From Rhodosporidiobolus odoratus (taxonomy: Eukaryota; Basidiomycota; Microbotryomycetes; Sporidiobolales; Sporidiobolaceae), in contig JAOANU010000008.1 of the NCBI GenBank assembly GCA_034387635.1, forward strand, positions 434,001-498,000: a stretch of 64,000 nucleotides of DNA. Direction: 5' to 3'. The notes under the pieces were generated by a model. The model was not told the origin of the DNA and searched no databases. It saw only the letters and a list, made by a program, of their open reading frames with translations. Shown one piece after another: positions 10,841 through 21,406 of this stretch. The position numbers were made by a program, and so were the translations under genes. Position 1 is the stretch's first letter. Each line of letters starts with the position of its first letter.

Positions 10841-13543
10841 CTATCGGGAACCGTCTGCTTGCGAGGCGAGCGCCGTGTTAACCGTCTTGCGCATCTGTTC
10901 CCATTCGCCTTCTCGAGGGGTGGCGAGTTCTGTGCAAAAAACCATGTTTAGTCTTGCAGAAGCGGAATAGGACGACAGGCGGAATCTCCCCGGCAGAAAA
11001 GCAGGCAAGACGTGTAGAACTGGAACAAATGAACAAAAAGACTCACCCTGTGACAGCTCGTAGACATAGACCTTGCCGTCTGAGGAACCGATCGCTGCTC
11101 GTCGTCCGTCTTTCTTGTCCCAGGCGAGCTTGTTGAGTCCTCTTCGATGTGAACCGTCGCCGACGGCGGTCGAGACGATCGGAACCTGTCGAGGTCAATT
11201 AAAATAAGCACAGCGTACCACGCTCTCTTCCTCGAGTGACGATTCATGGATTGGAAAGGACGCGCCTCAGTGTCGATGTTGAGGTTCCACACATCGAACT
11301 TGCCCGCTCCGTCCACACTTCCGAAGAGAGCGGGGTGATGGGGATGCCACCGCACGTCGTACACATAGTCGTCCGCCTCCTCGAACGAAAACAGAGACGG
11401 AACCGCCCCCAACCCTGACCCCGATCCTGCACCCGCCTTGCTCGAACTGCTTTTCCCGCCTGCTGCTCCCGAACCGGGAGCAGCTCCCCCGCCGACTGCG
11501 GCAGACGCCGCTGGGTTCGACCCTCCCGCTCGCCACAGCTTGACGGTCCAATCCACACCCGACGTGAGGAACAGATCGGAGAGGTCGACGCTTCCCTCCG
11601 CCGGATGGAAGTCGACCGCAGTGACCGGTCCCGAGTGACCTCGGTACGCTTCGTTCTGTACCAGACCGGCTTTGGCCCCTGCTCGGTCGTATCGATGCGC
11701 GGCGTACAGATTACCTTCCTCGGTCCCGACCCAAAAGGTCGTCGTCTCGCCGAGAGGAAACCCGAGAGAAGTGATGCTGACTTCGTCTGTTTTCGTATGT
11801 GCCGGATGGAGAAGCTCGAGGGTTTCTTGCGGTCGAGCAAGCATGTCGAGCGTCCAGGCGCAGACGGTTCCGTCTGTTGAGGCGCTGATGAGGGAGTGGG
11901 CGTTTTGGGTGCCGACGAGGGAGAGGGAGTAGACGGGGTGGGTATGTCCAGATGCGGAGAGGGGAGTCTTGAGTACGGGATTTGGGTTTCGGGAGCGAGT
12001 GTCCCAGAGGAGGATTTGGCCAGAGTAGGTGCCGCCAACAACAAGGTTGGGGTGGAAAGGGGAGAAAGAAATGGAGAGAATATCGGACTGCAGGGCAGAA
12101 ACAGGTGAGGCAAGCTCGCGAGCGATTCTTGTGGGAAAAGACTCGGAGCGAAAACAGCAATTGCGCACCTGAGCATGGAAGACGAATTCTGGTCGCTCCA
12201 GCAGGTGCAGGTTCCATACCGCAGCGATACCATTTGGCTCGTTGATCGACATCGGGTTCTTGTTGTAAGAGGCGACGAAGAGTTCGGGAAACTGGATAAC
12301 CGGAAAGGGAGTCAGGAAGCGCGTGGTCTGAGGCTGGAGACAGCGGCGCACCTTTGGACTCCAATCCACTCCCGTCACACTTCGCCCTCGTCCCCATTGC
12401 TGGTCCTGCCAGCTGCCAAGTAATCGGACCTTGGCCTTTGCATCCGCCTCTTCCCGTCCATCCTCATTGGAAACCGTATAATCCCGCAGGTAGTCATACG
12501 AGTCGCTCAGTGCCCGCTGAACGATCTTGCTCGAGCTCTCGAGGAAGTCCGCAAACCCAGGCGAGGAAAACACGCTGCTCAGCTGAGTTGGCGGTAATCC
12601 CCTGGCTCGTTCCGCCTCGAGCTGTTCCTCCGCTCTTCGCTGCTCCTCCGCAATCTCCGCATCAAGCTGTTTCCGCTCAACTTCGAGCTCCGCGATGATC
12701 CGCGCGCGCAGCTCGTCGACTGTTTCCCGACCAGCGGAAGAATCTCCGTCGTCGTCGTCTCGGAGGTTTGTGGGGCCGTCGGTCTGGGCAGAAGAGGTTG
12801 AGGGGTACGCGGATGAGTCGTAAGAGGTTTGGATCGACTTGTCATAGACGACTTTGGGTTTTGGAGGAGTAAGAGTATTGACCTCGACAGAGGATGAAGA
12901 AACGGCGGGAAGAGGTGCAGAAGAGTCGGCATTTGAGCTGGAAGAGGCGAGAGGTAAGCATGTCGTAGAAGCTGTATGGACAGAAAAGAGAGATAGCGCA
13001 CGTGTCTGCCGTGGTCGGTGCCGTCGAGAATGGTTCGCTCTGAACGACCTCGAGACTGGGACTATCCCTCACGCTACTTGGCTCACTCTCTGCGGCTAGG
13101 CTGTTGGCCGTGTTTGTCCCCGCATCCGTGCTGCTCGCCAATGCCCCTGTGCTCCGTCTCAGCGCGTTGTCTGCCGCTGTGACTGTTGCTTCCCGTTCGC
13201 GCCCCACCCCGACCCCTCTGAGCAAATTCTCGATCTCGTCATTGCGGCTGGCGGTACTCGCGCCCAAGCTCGTTCTTGAGGCAGGTCGATCTGCTCCTCC
13301 AGCGAGGGAAGCTGTGCGGGATGAAGTCGAGGTCGGAGTGGGGATGCCAGATGCGGCGAGACTGGCGGCAGCAGAGGCGCGGGCGGCAGTTTCCCGCTGT
13401 TCTCGTGCGTCCTTGAGTGCTTGCAGTCGTGCTCGTTTCTCGGCGATCTCGGCCCGTCTTCGTTCGGACACTGTGGAAAAGAGATCGCGAGTTGAACAAG
13501 GGAGAGGAGCGAGCGGACGAGCAAGAGTACAATGAGACGTACT
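10841..13543 (-). CDS. Cytoplasmic dynein intermediate chain (WD40 protein)
   Basis: Cargo-binding subunit of cytoplasmic dynein (Pac11/DYNC1I family). The N-terminus MSERRRAEIAEKRARLQALK is the charged coiled coil that binds dynactin. A Ser/Thr-rich linker follows, then the seven-bladed WD40 region: ELFVASYNKNP, GIAAVWNLHLLERPEFVF, ISFSPFHPNLVVGGTYSGQILLWDTR, FLTSGVDWTVKLW, YVYDVRWHPHHPALFGSVDG and WNLNIDTE. The end reads EVPIVSTAVGDGSHRRGLNKLAWD, KVYVYELSQ, ELATPREGEW, with TAG at 10841-10843. The start appears to be split by an intron: A at 13543, GTACGT donor, then TG TCC GAA from 13470. One intron (11265-11186) has a GC donor (GAG|GCGCGT) and is needed to join DTE to VPIVS. Identity is secure; the start is inferred. 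Confidence 0.88.
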
Positions 13544-13855
13544 GTCTGTGACCGCGTCTGGGGCTAGCCGTGGCTTAAGCTGTTGGTTGCAGGTGAGCGA
13601 GAAGCGAGAAAGTGGATCTGCGTGTAATGGAAACTTGAAGCGAGAGATGAGGCCGATGAGGAACGAAACAAGGATAACCTTGTAATTCTACTTCTCGTAG
13701 CTAGTATAACTCCGTGCAGCCCGACATCTACTCGCTGAGGTAAATCCAACTCTCCTGCGACTCGTCCCGCCTTCTCTCGTCCTTCCCGACTTTCTCTCCT
13801 CGACTATTCTACCACCGCCGTTCCTCCTCTACAACTGCACGAGACCGACTGTACG
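13544..13855. promoter_or_regulatory. Divergent promoter region, dynein intermediate chain and SEN2
   Basis: A gap of 312 bp lies between the inferred dynein start and the SEN2 ATG, which diverge. A long pyrimidine-rich stretch precedes the SEN2 ATG. No specific motif was identified. Confidence 0.5.
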
Positions 13856-15462
13856 ATGGCACAGGTAGCTCAGACGCCCCGAGTCAACGCGACTAGACCA
13901 GAACAGCTCGCAGCCTCGTCCAAGCGAACCTCGAAGGCCCAAATCCTCCAACTCTACCAGCAACTCCTCCCTCTCAAACCCAGCAAACCCTCCCTCCTCA
14001 ACACCTTTCTCTCCTCCATCCCCTTCGCCGTAGCCTCACTCACCCCTACCCAGATTGAGGCAGTATGGGACGAGTTGACCCAGTCGGTATGGGTCAAGAA
14101 TGAAAATGACATGCTCAGGCTCTGGAGGCAGGGCTTCTTCGGTAAGGGGTTCCTCAGTAGGTCAGAGCCGAGCTGGAAGAGGCGTGTCGAAAACAGGCGG
14201 GCCGAGGTAGAAGGCAGGGAGAAGCGTACGTCTCGTCCTTTCCTCTTCTTCTCCCACTTCACGTACTCACCCCTGCGACGCAGGTCTCACCGCCGAGGAG
14301 ATCACCGCACTTCGCCGTGTAGAGCGCAAGGGTACCAAACTCATCAAAAAGCTGGAACGAGACGCCGAACGCCTGCTTGCCGCCTCTGCCGCTGCCAGTA
14401 TCGCAGGCTCCGTTCCCAGCACGCCCTCCTCTTCATTTGCGCCTCTCCCAGCCCTCACCGAAGAGCTCGACCCGAAACTTGAGAAGATCGCGGAGGAACG
14501 GGAAACTAAGGAGGCAGATGACGAGAACGAGGAGGAGGAAGAAAAAGAGGAGGAACCGCCTGAACCGTGGCAGCTCGAAGCGGAACATACCCAGCTCCAA
14601 CCCGAAGAAGCCTTCTTCCTTCTCTTCTCTCTCGGCTGCCTCAACCTCACCGTCTCCGATCCTCTGTCCGACCCTCCTTCCCTTTCCTCGTCGACTGTTT
14701 CCCCTGCCCCGCGCCTTTCAATCCTCCAATCCCTTTCCCTCTTCTTACGATCCGCCGTACCCTCCATTCCGATGTCCGTCGAGCTCGACCCTCGCACAGA
14801 CCCAAGACTGAACCGGCTCGACAATCCCTTCTTGCTTAGCTATGCGGCCTACCATCACTACCGCAGCATGGGCTGGGTATGCCGGAGCGGAATCAAGTTC
14901 TGTGTCGACTGGGTGCTGTATGGGCAAGGTGGACCCGTAGGAGGACATGCCGAGTACGCTAGACATCCGTTCTTCCTCGTTTGTCCCTGTCTCGACTGGC
15001 CTAGGCTGACTCGGGTTCTCTTGCAGATTTGCCGTCGTCATCATGCCCTCTTATGTTGACCCCGCCGACTCTCTCACCAACCCTTTCCGCTCTACTTCAT
15101 CCTATCTTGCCGTTGACCGCGATCCTGATGCGCAAGAAGCAAAGCACTTGCAAGGTGAGGGGGAAAGGAAGAACAGCTGGAGGTGGTTCCACACTGTCAA
15201 CAGGGTGTGCAGTGGTGTCAAAAAGGTGCGTCTGCCCTTCCCATGATTTGTCTACCTCCAACCCTGCATCGCTTGTTGCTCGACCAGCTGACGTGCGCTC
15301 CATCGACAGACCCTCGTCTTCCTCCACGTCGTTATTCCCCCTCTCTCCTCTCTTCCGTCAGAACCAGGATGGGTCGCGGACCACCCGGCGCAGGCACTGG
15401 CCAAGCTCGAGATGCGGGAAGTCGTGATGAGGCGGTTTGTAGCGGGACGGATGCGGGATTAA
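13856..15462 (+). CDS. SEN2: tRNA-splicing endonuclease subunit Sen2
   Basis: Catalytic subunit of the tRNA intron endonuclease; Sen2 cuts the 5' splice site. Four exons (13856-14225, 14284-14953, 15027-15225, 15310-15462) join in frame to 463 residues. The C-terminal nuclease fold is clear: NPFLLSYAAYHHYRSMGWV, RSGIKFCVDWVLYGQGGP, then GGHAEFAVVIMP with the catalytic His, and NRVCSGVKKTLVFLHVV with the catalytic Lys. The Tyr of the triad is most likely that of VLYG. The N-terminal part contains LWRQGFFGKGFLSRSEPSW, the usual motif upstream of the fold. The middle holds a very acidic stretch (ADDENEEEEEKEEE). The gene diverges from the dynein gene and converges with KEI1. Confidence 0.93.
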
Positions 15463-15701
15463 GAGGGGCCCAGCAAAACCGTCGTGTTCGCCTCTTCCCG
15501 CGTGCTTGTTGACGGAAGAGTGCGGACTTGTACGTGTCGCGCGCAGGGCAAAGTCGAGCAAGACACTGGGTGAGGGTCAAAGGGGAATACAAAGCCAACC
15601 TGGTTTGGATGAAATCGAGAAGCTAATCAAGGTGGATAACGCTTACAAGTCGCCTCTCTATAATTAGGGCGCCCAACAGCCTGGTTAACCTTCTTCGAAG
15701 C

Positions 15702-17073
15702 TCATCGAGGCACTTCCTCACTCATCCTGCCCAACAGTGACGTGAACGGATTCGATCCCTCCGCCTGCTCCTTCCTCGCCGCCTCTTCTGCCTGACCTTT
15801 CACCCCGCCCCCACTCACCAAAACTCCTCCACTCACGGTCCGAGCTATTCCCGTTCCCTTCGCAAACGCGGGCGAGGCAGGAGGTCCCGAAGCTGGTGCG
15901 TTCGCTGCTGCCGCCGCTGCGAGGAGCGCTGAGCCCGATCCGGAACGGTTGCGAGTGAGGCCAGGAGGCGGGAGTGCGCTACCCGTTCCTGAGCCTGACC
16001 GCACGCGCGTAGTTACCGGTGGAGGAAGGACGCCTCGACTTGTCCGTCTCTCGCCGAGGGGGGGTAGAACCGCCGCCTCCTCGGATTCCTGATCTTCCCA
16101 CAACGTTTCAGCCATGGTCGTCTCTGTCCCGTCCAGGCCGTCCATACTTCCTCGACCACCCATTCCGGCGGTAGAGGCGAGACTGTGCTGTCTGAGGTGT
16201 TGGTACTGAGGGCCGCCGGTGGACGAGGCGCGAGTTCGGCCTGTCTGGCGGGATTTCGAGTTGGATCGTGATTGAGGGAGGGAGTGGTAGGTTCCTCGGC
16301 GGAGGTGAAAGGCGAAGGAGTAGAGGACGAAGATGAAGTAAACCTACAGACGAGGAGAAACGCGACATCAGCGTCGAGATTGTTCATCAGGCGCAATGAA
16401 GGAAGGGGCAGGAAGGAAAAGCGCACCTTGAGCAACCATCCCACTACCAAGACCGCTGCACTAAACCCCCTTTCTCCCAACCATACCTCTCCCGCCGCTC
16501 TCACCCTCTCCTCGTCCCCCATACCTCCGACAGTCTGACTCCCACCCATCATCGCTTTCTGCGCATCCGAATTGGCAACCCTCCGCCCATCATGCGGAAC
16601 CCAGGCGTACCAGACGACGGCAAAGAAGGCGGTGTAAAGGGTGCTGAGGAGGTGGTCGGCAGCAAAGAGGTGAGAGTAGAAGAGGAGTTGAGGGCCGTTT
16701 TCCTGCAAATAGCAAGGCATGAGCTTTCGAAAGCGGAAGAGCAGAAGAAAGGACAGCGCGCACCTCGCTAATCTTCTTCAGTCCCCAGATGAGTGCGGCC
16801 AAGCTCGCGATCGAGTAAGCGTACATGGTAAGCTGAGCGACGGGTTCACTGAGCGCGGCTCCTCCGCTCAACAGGACGGCGAGAAGGCCATACGCGCCGG
16901 CCACCTTGTTCAGTCCGGCGAAGAGGGTGATCAGAGTCGCGCCTGTGCAAGCATAGGATTAGCTTTGTTTCGTTTGCCAGGAGAGAGGCGAAGGGGGACA
17001 AACCGAGTTTAAGGTCCATTGTACCGCAGAACGAGTCCAGAAGGGGTTGGCTACGTAGCCGTAAGATTGCCAT
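15702..17073 (-). CDS. KEI1: Inositol phosphorylceramide synthase regulatory subunit Kei1
   Basis: Golgi membrane protein that partners Aur1 to make inositol phosphorylceramide. After MAILRLRSQPLLDSFCGTMD and KLGATLITLFAGL, the family hallmark NKVAGAYGLLAVL is clear. Further hydrophobic segments follow: LTMYAYSIASLAALIWGLKK, LLSTLYTAFFAVVWYAWV, FSAAVLVVGWLLK and VYFIFVLYSFAFHLRRG. The cytosolic C-terminal tail is Ser/Gly/Ala-rich and ends LLGRMSEEVPR. The first ATG (17073) was preferred over the internal one because the extra residues align with the yeast N-terminus. Exon 1 ends at 17004 before GTTTGT. The gene converges with SEN2. Confidence 0.85.
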
Positions 17074-17483
17074 AATGGATTATCTTCTGATATGGACTGC
17101 CGAGACGACGGTTGGCAATGCCGAAAGCCAATCGAAGGAGATGAGGTCGAGGGCGTGAGGAGAAGTGCGAAGCAGACGCGTGCCGGGATGCCAATCGCAA
17201 GGTGATGTGCCGTTGATTGCAGTTGTACTCGCAAGTGCGTCCGTATAATGTTGACAGCTGCTCCGATGAGACAAACCAGCTGCTGCGACTGCAGCGAGGA
17301 GAGTAACGATTTCCCCGAAGCCGCCGACGTCGGTCAACCTGCATCCTTTCCACTTCGCATAAGTTCCCCGGAGAGCATCTCCTTGTAGAACAGCGGCGCA
17401 ATCGTGGTAGACTCGCAAATTTGGCACCGCGAGTTTTTCTCACTTTTCGCACAATCCTTTTTACACCGCCTACACGAGCCCTT
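17074..17483 (-). promoter_or_regulatory. Region between the ABHD12-like gene end and the KEI1 start
   Basis: About 410 bp upstream of KEI1 and downstream of the hydrolase gene, both on the minus strand. It should hold the hydrolase terminator and the KEI1 promoter. No coding signal or motif was recognised. Confidence 0.4.
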
Positions 17484-19191
17484 CTATTGTGCACTCGGCT
17501 TGCCACCGAACACAATGTCCTTGACTGCTCGCGGGCAAACAAAGGTAGAACGGGAGAGTCAGCACAGCTAAAAGGTAGGCAGGACAGATGAAAGAACAGC
17601 CCACTCAGCTTGAACGAGTACTCGCTCGTCCCAATCTCGTTATGAGCGCCACGAATGGCCTGTATGTACATTCTTTCAGCTGTCATGTGGTCCTGAACAC
17701 GATTGGGGAAGAGGAGCTCACCTCAGCCCAAACAACCTCCCCTTTGCCCTCTCCCCGTTCGAATCTGCTCACGGTCCCCCATCCACCCGCCTGGGTCTCC
17801 TTCACCAGCTTGGCCTTGACTTCGGTGAGCAGCTCCTCAGAGTGCCCAGCAGAAGCTTGCACAAGAGGGCCGAGAAGGTGGTCTGCTAAAGTCCGGGAGT
17901 GGGAGAAAGGAATGACCTGCAAAGCAACCCGAGCGTCAGATATGTGAGCTTTCAGACGAACATCAGTGCTTGGGGACATACGGGATCGTTTTGCGCATGA
18001 AGTATGAGTATGGGGGACGAAATTTTCTGCAATTCGGATAAGACGAGGTCAGCCAGGGTTTTGCCGACTCAACAGAGATAGCAACGCACCTCGACAACGC
18101 TCTTCGTGTCGAACTTGGTCTTCAGGAGCTGCAGAAACGTGTTGAGCAGCCAAGGGAATCTTCGCAGCGGCGAAAGAATAGGAATGTAGTTGCCTGCGCT
18201 TGGAAAGAACGGCGACGGGTCAGACGGGAAGACGGGCCGAGCACGCGTGATAAGACTCACCTAGACGGTAGGTCTCGAGCAGCGAAGCGAGGGAAGAGAA
18301 AGGCGCCACGAGGATGACCGCTCGGGGGGTAATGCCTGCGTTTTCTCGTCAGTGCCCATTCTTCCGGATGAAGGCAAGAAAGAAGGGAGATACCGCACAT
18401 TCATCCGCCAACCTCGCCGCTAGTCCCGCACTGACACCAGTCCCCAAGCTCTGTCCCATGATGGCGATCTGGCTCGCAGGCACGCCTTTCTGATCGGCAA
18501 GGTAGTCCCAGGCTGTTCGAGCATCCACGAGGAGGCCTTCTTCAGACATTGGCAAGTGAGATGAGGAGTCGGCGAAGCCTCTGCTGAGTGGTCTAGAGTC
18601 AGCATCGAAAAGCTGCGATGGAACACAGCACGCAAAGGGGTGGACACCGCAAGAAAAGGAGAACTTGCCGGTAGTCTATAATGAGGAAGTTGGCATTCAT
18701 ATCGCTCGTATGGCGAGCTACGCGAACTCGATTACCTGCTGCTCGGGTTGCAGCATTGCCATGGAAGTAGACTATGGTGGGATACTCGGCTGAGCTGGTC
18801 GACATACAGGAAAGTAAGCGGGTTTTTCTTTCTGCAGGGCTGAGTTAACACTCCGTACGCACCGCAAAGCTGCGTCGAATACGCTCTGTGGCAATGCTCC
18901 TCGACTTGGTAGCCCTCGTTGGTCGATATAGTCCTCGTAGACAGCCTTGGGGAGGACCTGCCATGCTCCCAAGGTTGCTCCGTCAGGTGTGGTGAGGTTG
19001 AAGGGGAGGACTTTGCCCGGTGCGAAGCCGTGTAGCTCTGGTTGCTGCAAGTTTGCGTTTCTTGGTAGCTTGATGTGGTGTAGGTAGATGAGGGAGCGTT
19101 GGAACGGTTCATAGATGAGAGAAGCGAGGAAGACGAGGTAGGCGACTAATGCGTAGAAGGGCCAGGTGTGAGCTCGTCTCAGGAATGTCAT
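17484..19191 (-). CDS. ABHD12/BEM46-type alpha/beta hydrolase
   Basis: Membrane-anchored serine hydrolase; family members cleave lysophospholipids or monoacylglycerols, and the substrate here is not known. The first ATG (19191) starts MTFLRRAHTWPFYALVAYLV, a single N-terminal membrane anchor. The hydrolase core follows over several short exons: YPTIVYFHGNAATRAAG (oxyanion region HGNA), NFLIIDYRGF, the nucleophile elbow IAIMGQSLGTGVSAGLA (GxSxG), RAVILVAPFSSLASLLETY, LILHAQNDPV with the acid residue, and IRGAHNEIG with the likely catalytic His. The C-terminus is KDIVFGGKPSAQ before TAG. All catalytic elements are present. The exact number of exons is uncertain. Confidence 0.85.
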
Positions 19192-19500
19192 ACTGTACAC
19201 CAGGGTGCTCTAGTAGTCTATGTAGTGCGGAACAAGTTGGAGAGAGAAGTGAAGCACCACCTCTTTGAAATCTCCTCATCACCTTTACCAACCTCGAACA
19301 CCTCAGACTGCGTCAAATACACTCTGTACCCGCTGAAAACAACGCTCATCATCGACCCAGCGGACCACAACCTTGCTCGACGTTCCTCTGACTATTCGGC
19401 TTGCCCTCCACCTCATCATCCGACCCACCTCAATTTCCACCAACCAACTCTGAGCGCACTCCTTGAACCCCCGTCAGCTCCAGCACGTACTGTCACGAAG
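19192..19500. promoter_or_regulatory. Divergent promoter region, ABHD12-like hydrolase and SH3BGR-like gene
   Basis: A gap of 309 bp separates two divergent start codons. The sequence is comparatively poor in open frames. No motif was identified. Confidence 0.45.
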
Positions 19501-21031
19501 ATGCCACCCTCAATCGACGTCTTTGTCACTTCCATTCTCAGCAACCCAGCCCTTCGAGGCCGACACGAACGGGTCAGACGCGCATTGACAGCAGCCAGGG
19601 TTCCCTACGCCGAACACGATGTGAGTAACCTGACACTCCCTCATACGGACAGCGAACTCTCGTGACGTTGTCGATGTCCCCCCAAGATCAAGTCTAGCTG
19701 ACCACTTTTCTCTCTTACCGGGCAGGTCGCCGGCGATGAAGAGGCAAAACGGCTCTGGAAGCGCAAGAACGGAGGCAAGAACGAGTTGCCCTTCGTCCTG
19801 TCAGACGGTGAACCCGTAGGTAACATCGAAGACTTGGACGAGGCGTACGTGGGTTTTCTCCCTTTCTCCGATTTGCCTGCTGAGCTGTGCCTTTCTTTCT
19901 AGGGTCGAGTTCGGCGAGCTTCGGCAATTCCTCCGCCTCGACGCACCAGCACAACCGGCATCATCCTCTGCGCCATCTGCCCCGGCTCCCTCTTCAGCCG
20001 AACCTTCTCAACCCACACCTTCAGCACCTTCCATCCCCAAACCCTCCCTCGACGACTTCACCTCCCTCGACCTGACCCCCTCTGAGCTCGCCGAACTCGA
20101 ACGCGAGCTAGCTGCCGGCGAAACGTTCTCCTCCGGGCTCGGCTCTCTTTCTTCCACTTCCGACCACAGATCCTACGACTTCTCCACCACGCAACGCTTT
20201 GAACCTGTCTTTGCTCCGACCGCTCCGCTCAAGTTTGAAAAGGTCAACTTTACGAGACCGTTACCGGATCGACCGTTGGCGAGTGAGGTCGTCAAGGATG
20301 AATTGGAAGGGATCGATACCGAGGAAATCGGGGAGGATGAATTGGACAAGTTGGCGAGGGAGTTGGAGGCGGAAGAGGAGGAGAGACGAAGGTTGAGGGA
20401 TGCGCAAGGTGAGGCGGGCAGGGGGGTCGAACCGCCACCGCTGCCGGAGAAGGTCGAGAATGAAGAGACGACGCAGCCGGAAGTGCCGACGAAGGATGCA
20501 GGCAAGCCCGAAGGCTCGGTCGGACAGGCAACGAGTGTCGAAGGAGCAGGAGGGGCCGAGCTGTCTGCCCCGATCGAGGAGGTGGAGAAGCTCAAGCTAA
20601 GCGAAGATACGGTCGCATCCATCGCCTCCGACATCCCTTCTTCTGGCAAAGTCGACGTTGAGCCGTCAGCCACAGCCACCACCTCCGTTTGTTCACCACA
20701 GCCATCAAACGACGCTACCTCTAGCCCCCCTCGACCTCAATCCCGTACCTCCCCCCGGGATGCCGCCACTCTGAAAGCAGAGCTGCACAAAGCGGTTTCT
20801 GCCTCCGACGACGCGGATCCGGAGAAACTCAGGGCGGTAGGAGGCAGTATGAGTGTGACTGAGATGCCGAGCTTTGGAGTAAAGGACATGCAGGAGGGGC
20901 TTGTGGTGGAGGCTGAGGCGGACAAGCCTGCGGAACCAGGTGCGGCGCCGGAAGGGGAGACAAAGGATGGTGAAGAGGAGGACGGGCTGGCAGATAGGGT
21001 AGCGCAAGCTATTCGGGGTGGAGACTTGTGA
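19501..21031 (+). CDS. SH3BGR-like thioredoxin-fold protein with long acidic tail
   Basis: Three exons (19501-19620, 19726-19844, 19903-21031) join in frame to 455 residues. Residues 1-90 (IDVFVTSILSNPALRGRHER, VPYAEHDVAGDEEAKRLW, LPFVLSDGEPVGNIEDLDEA, ELRQFLRL) match the SH3BGR/glutaredoxin-like fold. No CxxC motif is present, so a redox role is unlikely. The rest is Pro/Ser-rich, then strongly acidic and helical (DELEGIDTEEIGEDELDKLA, LEAEEEERRRL), and probably disordered. The molecular role of this family in fungi is unclear. It diverges from the hydrolase gene and converges with PEX16. Confidence 0.75.
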
Positions 21032-21406
21032 TGTACAATAATCAGCCTCCTTCTCGGGTTCTTCTCTTGGCCTTGCTGCCGCTCTATGTCCGTCTGCCTG
21101 CCATGGCGCGAGTCTGCTTCATGCTCAGTTCTTCTTGATCTTCCCGCATCCCGGGAGCTCGCATCTTACCAGCGAGTTCTATGATGGTACTCAGTCTTCA
21201 CGTTGGCAATTTTGACTCAGCGTTTCGTCCAACTCGTCCACATCAGGACATGGCACACGGAACGGCAGGAAGATACAGGTATTCACGGCAAGGCAACAGC
21301 GAAAAAGTACGAAGCACAGCGGTACACCCGGAACTCGACAGCAGAGAGAGGGGGAAAAGGCGGAAATGGCGAAGAGCGAAATTCATGCAAGCGAGAGTGG
21401 GCTGGA
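21032..21406. other. Convergent intergenic region
   Basis: About 375 bp between the SH3BGR-like stop and the PEX16 stop. Only short open frames cross it; it probably holds the two terminators. Confidence 0.4.
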
